A stretch of 64,000 nt of DNA. Source: Parapedobacter pyrenivorans_A (GTDB lineage: Bacteria; Bacteroidota; Bacteroidia; Sphingobacteriales; Sphingobacteriaceae). The DNA is taken from NCBI RefSeq assembly GCF_041925275.1, contig NZ_JBHEUZ010000007.1:1-64000 (forward strand), given 5' to 3'. Below are positions 60,795-64,000 of this stretch, in pieces. Position numbers and translations under genes: made by a program. The notes under the pieces were generated by a model. That model saw only the letters and a program-made list of their open reading frames with translations. It was not told the origin of the DNA and searched no databases. The first letter of the stretch is position 1. Each line of letters starts with the position of its first letter.

Positions 60795-61469
60795 ATGAAT
60801 TTCCTCTCACATTATTATTTCGAACGCTACAGCCGCAATCCCGAGTTGGTGATGGGATGCGTACTACCCGATCTGGTCAAGAATGCAGATAAGGACATCA
60901 ACGTATTGCCACATAAGTACGAGCGGCGTTTTGATGGCAACCCGAAGCTTGGCGATATTTACCGCGGATGGGGCCGCCATGTGGAAGCCGACCGTTATTT
61001 CCACAATGCGCCGTTTTTTTACACCCACACGCATGAATTGAAAGGGTTGTTGGCACCTGCCGTTGCCGAAACGCCGGTGAGGCCTTCGTTCCTGTCGCAT
61101 ATCGCATTGGAACTGTTGCTTGACCACCTACTCCTCCGCCACCAAGCGGTGCATGAGTCGGATTTTTACGAGTGCTTGGCGGCGGCCGATCGCGATATGG
61201 TGGCACGGTTCCTGACGTTGTGCGGCGTGCAGGATACGACATTTTTCTCTACGTATTTCAATAGTTTCATGCGTGCGCAGTATATCGGTAGCTATCGGCA
61301 TTTTGATCAGCTAACCTACGCGATTATCAACATCTGCCGCCGGATCTGGGATGTGCAACTGCGTGCGGACCAACAAGCGTTGATGACAGCGGCACTTGCG
61401 GCATACGCGACTGAATTGGATGGCGCCTTCCGGTCTATTTTTGATGACCTCGAAGCACATCTCTCCTGA
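60795..61469 (+). CDS. ACP phosphodiesterase (AcpH)-like protein
   Basis: From the ATG at 60795 the protein is 224 residues and begins MNFLSHYYFERYS, which resembles the MNFLAHLYL start of the AcpH / DUF479 family; a GTG at 60768 would add nine unconserved residues. GCVLPDLVKN and a His- and Asp-containing helix (HIALELLLDHLLL) follow. AcpH removes the phosphopantetheine group of acyl carrier protein using an HD-like metal site. The likeness is partial, so the enzyme activity is not assured. It has no operon partner; the permease gene follows after 107 bp. Confidence 0.6.
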   Translation: MNFLSHYYFERYSRNPELVMGCVLPDLVKNADKDINVLPHKYERRFDGNPKLGDIYRGWGRHVEADRYFHNAPFFYTHTHELKGLLAPAVAETPVRPSFLSHIALELLLDHLLLRHQAVHESDFYECLAAADRDMVARFLTLCGVQDTTFFSTYFNSFMRAQYIGSYRHFDQLTYAIINICRRIWDVQLRADQQALMTAALAAYATELDGAFRSIFDDLEAHLS

Positions 61470-61576
61470 AATACGATCCGGATTACCTATAAAATAATAG
61501 CACCGTCGTGGCTCCGGTAAAATATTTTTTTTATGTTTGAACGGTTGGTAGTCAATCTAACCCAATAATTGGCGGT

Positions 61577-63283
61577 ATGGCAAACAGACTTTTTCGCAAA
61601 AAAACCGTAGAACAGATCATAACTGCATCGGCCAAGACGGGCGGTCTTGCGAAGGTACTGGGTGTGCGTGACTTGGTTTCGCTCGGCGTGGCAGCCATCG
61701 TGGGGGCCGGCATATTCAGCACCATCGGTTTGGCCAGCTTCAACGGCGGCCCTGCGGTGTCGTTATTGTTTGTTTTCGTGGCCATCGCCTGTGTATTTAC
61801 CGCCCTTTCATATGCCCAATTTGCCAGTACGGTGCCTGTTTCCGGAAGCGCTTATACGTATGCTTACGTGGCTTTTGGCGAATTGTTCGCCTGGATCATC
61901 GGCTGGGCGCTTATCCTCGAGTACGCGGTTTCCAATATGGTGGTGGCCATTTCCTGGTCACAGTATTTCGTCAGTATGCTGGGTGGGTTCGGTATCCATC
62001 TGCCCGGCTGGATGACCATGGCCCCGGCTTACGCGTCGGAAGCGTTCGTACGGTTGCAGGAACAAGGGCTGGAGGCGCTGTCGGCGGCGGACCGGACGGC
62101 GGCGATGGCTTACGAACAGGCACCGCGTTTGGGCGATATTCCCATCATTTTTGACCTGCCTGCCGGGCTGATAACGTTCTTGGTTACCTGGTTGGTTTAT
62201 ATCGGCATCAAGGAGTCGAGGACAGCCAGCAATGTCATGGTGGCCATCAAGATCGGCGTTATCCTGTTCGTTATTTTCGGGGGAGCTTTCTTTGTGAAAC
62301 CCGAAAACTGGGTGCCGTTCGCCCCGAATGGTGTGGAAGGGGTGCTCAGCGGTGTGGCGGCCGTGTTTTTTGCTTTTATCGGCTTCGATTCCATATCAAC
62401 AACCGCCGAAGAATGCCGGAACCCGCAGCGTGACCTGCCCAGGGCCATGATTTTATGCCTGCTGGTATGTGCGGTCCTTTACATTCTGATAACGCTGGTG
62501 TTAACCGGGATGGTCAACTATACCGAACTGAACGTCAAAGATCCGCTGTCTTTCGTTTTCGAGTATGTAGGGGTAGATTATATGGCGGGTATCGTATCGG
62601 TAACGTCGGTTGTAGCCATCACCAGCGCGTTACTGGTTTTCCAACTCGCCCAACCGCGTATATGGATGACCATGAGTAGGGATGGTTTGCTTTGGAAGCG
62701 GTTTGCAACCATCCATCCCAAGTATAAAACGCCCTCGTTTGCAACCATCGTCACCGGATTTATGGTCGCGGTGCCCGCGTTATTTTTCAAAATGGATTTC
62801 TTTGTGGACCTGACCAGTGTAGGTACCTTTTTCGCGTTTATACTGGTGTGTTGCGGCGTGCTGTATATGGATTACTCGGGCATTTCCAAGCAATCGAAAT
62901 TCAAGGTGCCTTATATAAATGGGCGCTATCTGATTACCATCGGATTGTTGGTTGCTATCTACGGTGTTTACCGTTTCGGGCAAGACACCCTAACCGAATG
63001 GCACAATATGCCGATCGCTGATATTATTGAACATAAACTGCTCATTATCATCTTTTGGTTGGTATGGGTTATCCTATGCGTCATGGGGTATCGCCATCGG
63101 TTTTCCTTGTTGCCCGTTGCCGGTATCTTGGTAAACCTGTACTTGATGTCGCAGCTTGGGGCAAGCAATTGGTTTATCTTCCTGGTGTGGCTGGCCATTG
63201 GGTTGGTGGTCTATTTCGGATATGGCTATCGGCATTCCAAACTCAATACTCCAGCAGCCGTCAATCCGGCAGATGGCGCGTAG
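61577..63283 (+). CDS. Amino-acid permease (APC superfamily, cationic type)
   Basis: This 568-residue protein has about 12-14 membrane helices, starting with GVAAIVGAGIFSTIGLAS, the substrate-binding first helix of the APC superfamily. The family motif FFAFIGFDSISTTAEECRNP follows near residue 265. The length and the C-terminal extra helices match the cationic amino-acid transporter (CAT-like) group. It should import amino acids by proton or exchange coupling; the substrate cannot be told from sequence alone. The gene is monocistronic. Confidence 0.9.
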   Translation: MANRLFRKKTVEQIITASAKTGGLAKVLGVRDLVSLGVAAIVGAGIFSTIGLASFNGGPAVSLLFVFVAIACVFTALSYAQFASTVPVSGSAYTYAYVAFGELFAWIIGWALILEYAVSNMVVAISWSQYFVSMLGGFGIHLPGWMTMAPAYASEAFVRLQEQGLEALSAADRTAAMAYEQAPRLGDIPIIFDLPAGLITFLVTWLVYIGIKESRTASNVMVAIKIGVILFVIFGGAFFVKPENWVPFAPNGVEGVLSGVAAVFFAFIGFDSISTTAEECRNPQRDLPRAMILCLLVCAVLYILITLVLTGMVNYTELNVKDPLSFVFEYVGVDYMAGIVSVTSVVAITSALLVFQLAQPRIWMTMSRDGLLWKRFATIHPKYKTPSFATIVTGFMVAVPALFFKMDFFVDLTSVGTFFAFILVCCGVLYMDYSGISKQSKFKVPYINGRYLITIGLLVAIYGVYRFGQDTLTEWHNMPIADIIEHKLLIIIFWLVWVILCVMGYRHRFSLLPVAGILVNLYLMSQLGASNWFIFLVWLAIGLVVYFGYGYRHSKLNTPAAVNPADGA

Positions 63284-63383
63284 CGATTGCATGCCACGGA
63301 GGAGGTAACGCAATACGTTGTTAAAAATTGTTAAATTAATGAAAAAATCATACATTTGCTTAGGTGCATTGGGCACGATGTCC

Positions 63384-63391
63384 TATCTTTG
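63384..63391 (+). promoter_or_regulatory. -7 promoter element of the small T9SS gene
   Basis: TATCTTTG matches TAnnTTTG exactly, about 80 bp before the ATG at 63474. A TTTG at 63355 is 25 bp upstream, wider than the usual spacing. Confidence 0.5.
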
Positions 63392-63473
63392 TGTGAGAAA
63401 AGGGCATGGATTGTGATTTATAAAACTTAAATTGGCCAAGTCGTGATACCTTAAATCGAATAGATTTGATCCT

Positions 63474-63974
63474 ATGAGGAAGCTTTTACACCACATTACT
63501 ATAGTACTGACAGTGAGCACGATGATTTTCGTGGGGGGGGCTGGCGCACATGCGCACGCGTCTGCTGCAGATACAACCCGTGTGGTGAAGAGCGCCGACG
63601 AGAAAGTGGTCGAATTGGCGGTTTCATCCACCGAAAAACGCACCCAGCGTTCCTTCTTTTCCTCTTTCAAAGGCTTTTTCCCATTCAAGGCAAACAACGT
63701 TCCCAATGATAAGCTGTTGAGCAGTGTAAAGGTTTTCCCGAATCCGATTGTCGACCAAATCAGCCTTTCCTATCGGTTGGACAAACAAAGTTCGGTTTCC
63801 ATCAAGGTGATGGACGCGTTGGGGAACGAAGTGATGACCCTGCTTAATCAAGAGTTGGACGCGGGGCCCCAAAGCCATGTCTTTGAAACCAACAATAAAC
63901 TCACAAACGGGTTTTACTTTATCCGCGTATCTGCGGATACGGAAACGGTGGTGAAACGTATTTCGGTACTTTAG
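63474..63974 (+). CDS. Short secreted protein made mostly of a T9SS sorting domain
   Basis: This 166-residue protein has a signal peptide (about 1-32), a short variable segment rich in Ser, Lys and Phe, and then a T9SS type A sorting domain (about 83-166). That domain has the usual VFPNPIVDQISLSY start, VSIKVMDALGNEV strand, LTNGFYFIRV turn and VVKRISVL end. There is almost no passenger domain, which is unusual. It may be a surface-anchored remnant, a structural component or a decoy for the secretion system. It has its own promoter and is the last gene in the window. Confidence 0.83.
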   Translation: MRKLLHHITIVLTVSTMIFVGGAGAHAHASAADTTRVVKSADEKVVELAVSSTEKRTQRSFFSSFKGFFPFKANNVPNDKLLSSVKVFPNPIVDQISLSYRLDKQSSVSIKVMDALGNEVMTLLNQELDAGPQSHVFETNNKLTNGFYFIRVSADTETVVKRISVL

Positions 63975-64000
63975 CCGTTAGCTATCTTACTGTTGCGCTT

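Overview
The window is a stretch of Bacteroidota chromosome, most likely Sphingobacteriaceae and Parapedobacter-like (inference). The evidence is three kinds of type IX secretion (T9SS) gene (a PorP/SprF end, a PorV-like protein and proteins with C-terminal sorting domains), TAnnTTTG-type promoters, and Bacteroidota-type RpoB, RpoC and EF-Tu. Coding density is high and the DNA is moderately GC-rich, apart from an AT-rich island at about 50.9-53.0 kb.

Layout. 0-1.6 kb: end of a PorP/SprF gene, then a TrpB-like PLP enzyme on the minus strand. 1.7-7.4 kb: a eukaryote-like Ser/Thr signalling operon (FHA-transglutaminase membrane protein, small membrane protein, PP2C phosphatase, Ser/Thr kinase, outer-membrane barrel). 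7.5-27.8 kb: two related cassettes, each with an ECF-like sigma factor, a single-pass TPR protein resembling an anti-sigma factor, a secreted TPR-CHAT (caspase-like) protein and a large lipoprotein. Between them lie a zinc metalloprotease and two unrecognised lipoproteins. 27.8-28.4 kb: a decayed IS4-type transposase. 28.6-35.1 kb: an 1845-aa T9SS cargo with seven PPC-like repeats, followed 10 nt later by a PorV-like gene. 35.1-36.3 kb: an Omp85-type barrel.

36.4-49.8 kb is the conserved information-processing cluster: tRNA-Thr, an 83-base N gap where tRNA-Tyr is expected, tRNA-Gly, tRNA-Thr, tuf, tRNA-Trp, secE, nusG, rplKAJL, rpoB, rpoC. Hairpins lie after tuf, between rplL and rpoB, and after rpoC.

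49.9-63.97 kb is mostly housekeeping: radical SAM protein, RluB-type pseudouridine synthase, lytic transglycosylase, LolA, FtsK, DUF4397 lipoprotein, TyrS, AcpH-like protein, amino-acid permease and a small T9SS sorting-domain protein. Inserted at 50.9-52.7 kb is a compact AT-rich three-gene operon: a membrane-anchored dCTP-deaminase-like protein lacking the catalytic Glu, an apparently active dCTP deaminase, and a NUDIX protein.

Two systems stand out. The duplicated sigma / anti-sigma-like TPR / CHAT / lipoprotein cassettes look like envelope signalling in which a caspase-like protease may control a sigma factor. The Dcd-like/Dcd/NUDIX island is a candidate nucleotide-based defence or nucleotide-sanitation module. 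All assignments come from reading the sequence and its translations; no database search was run.
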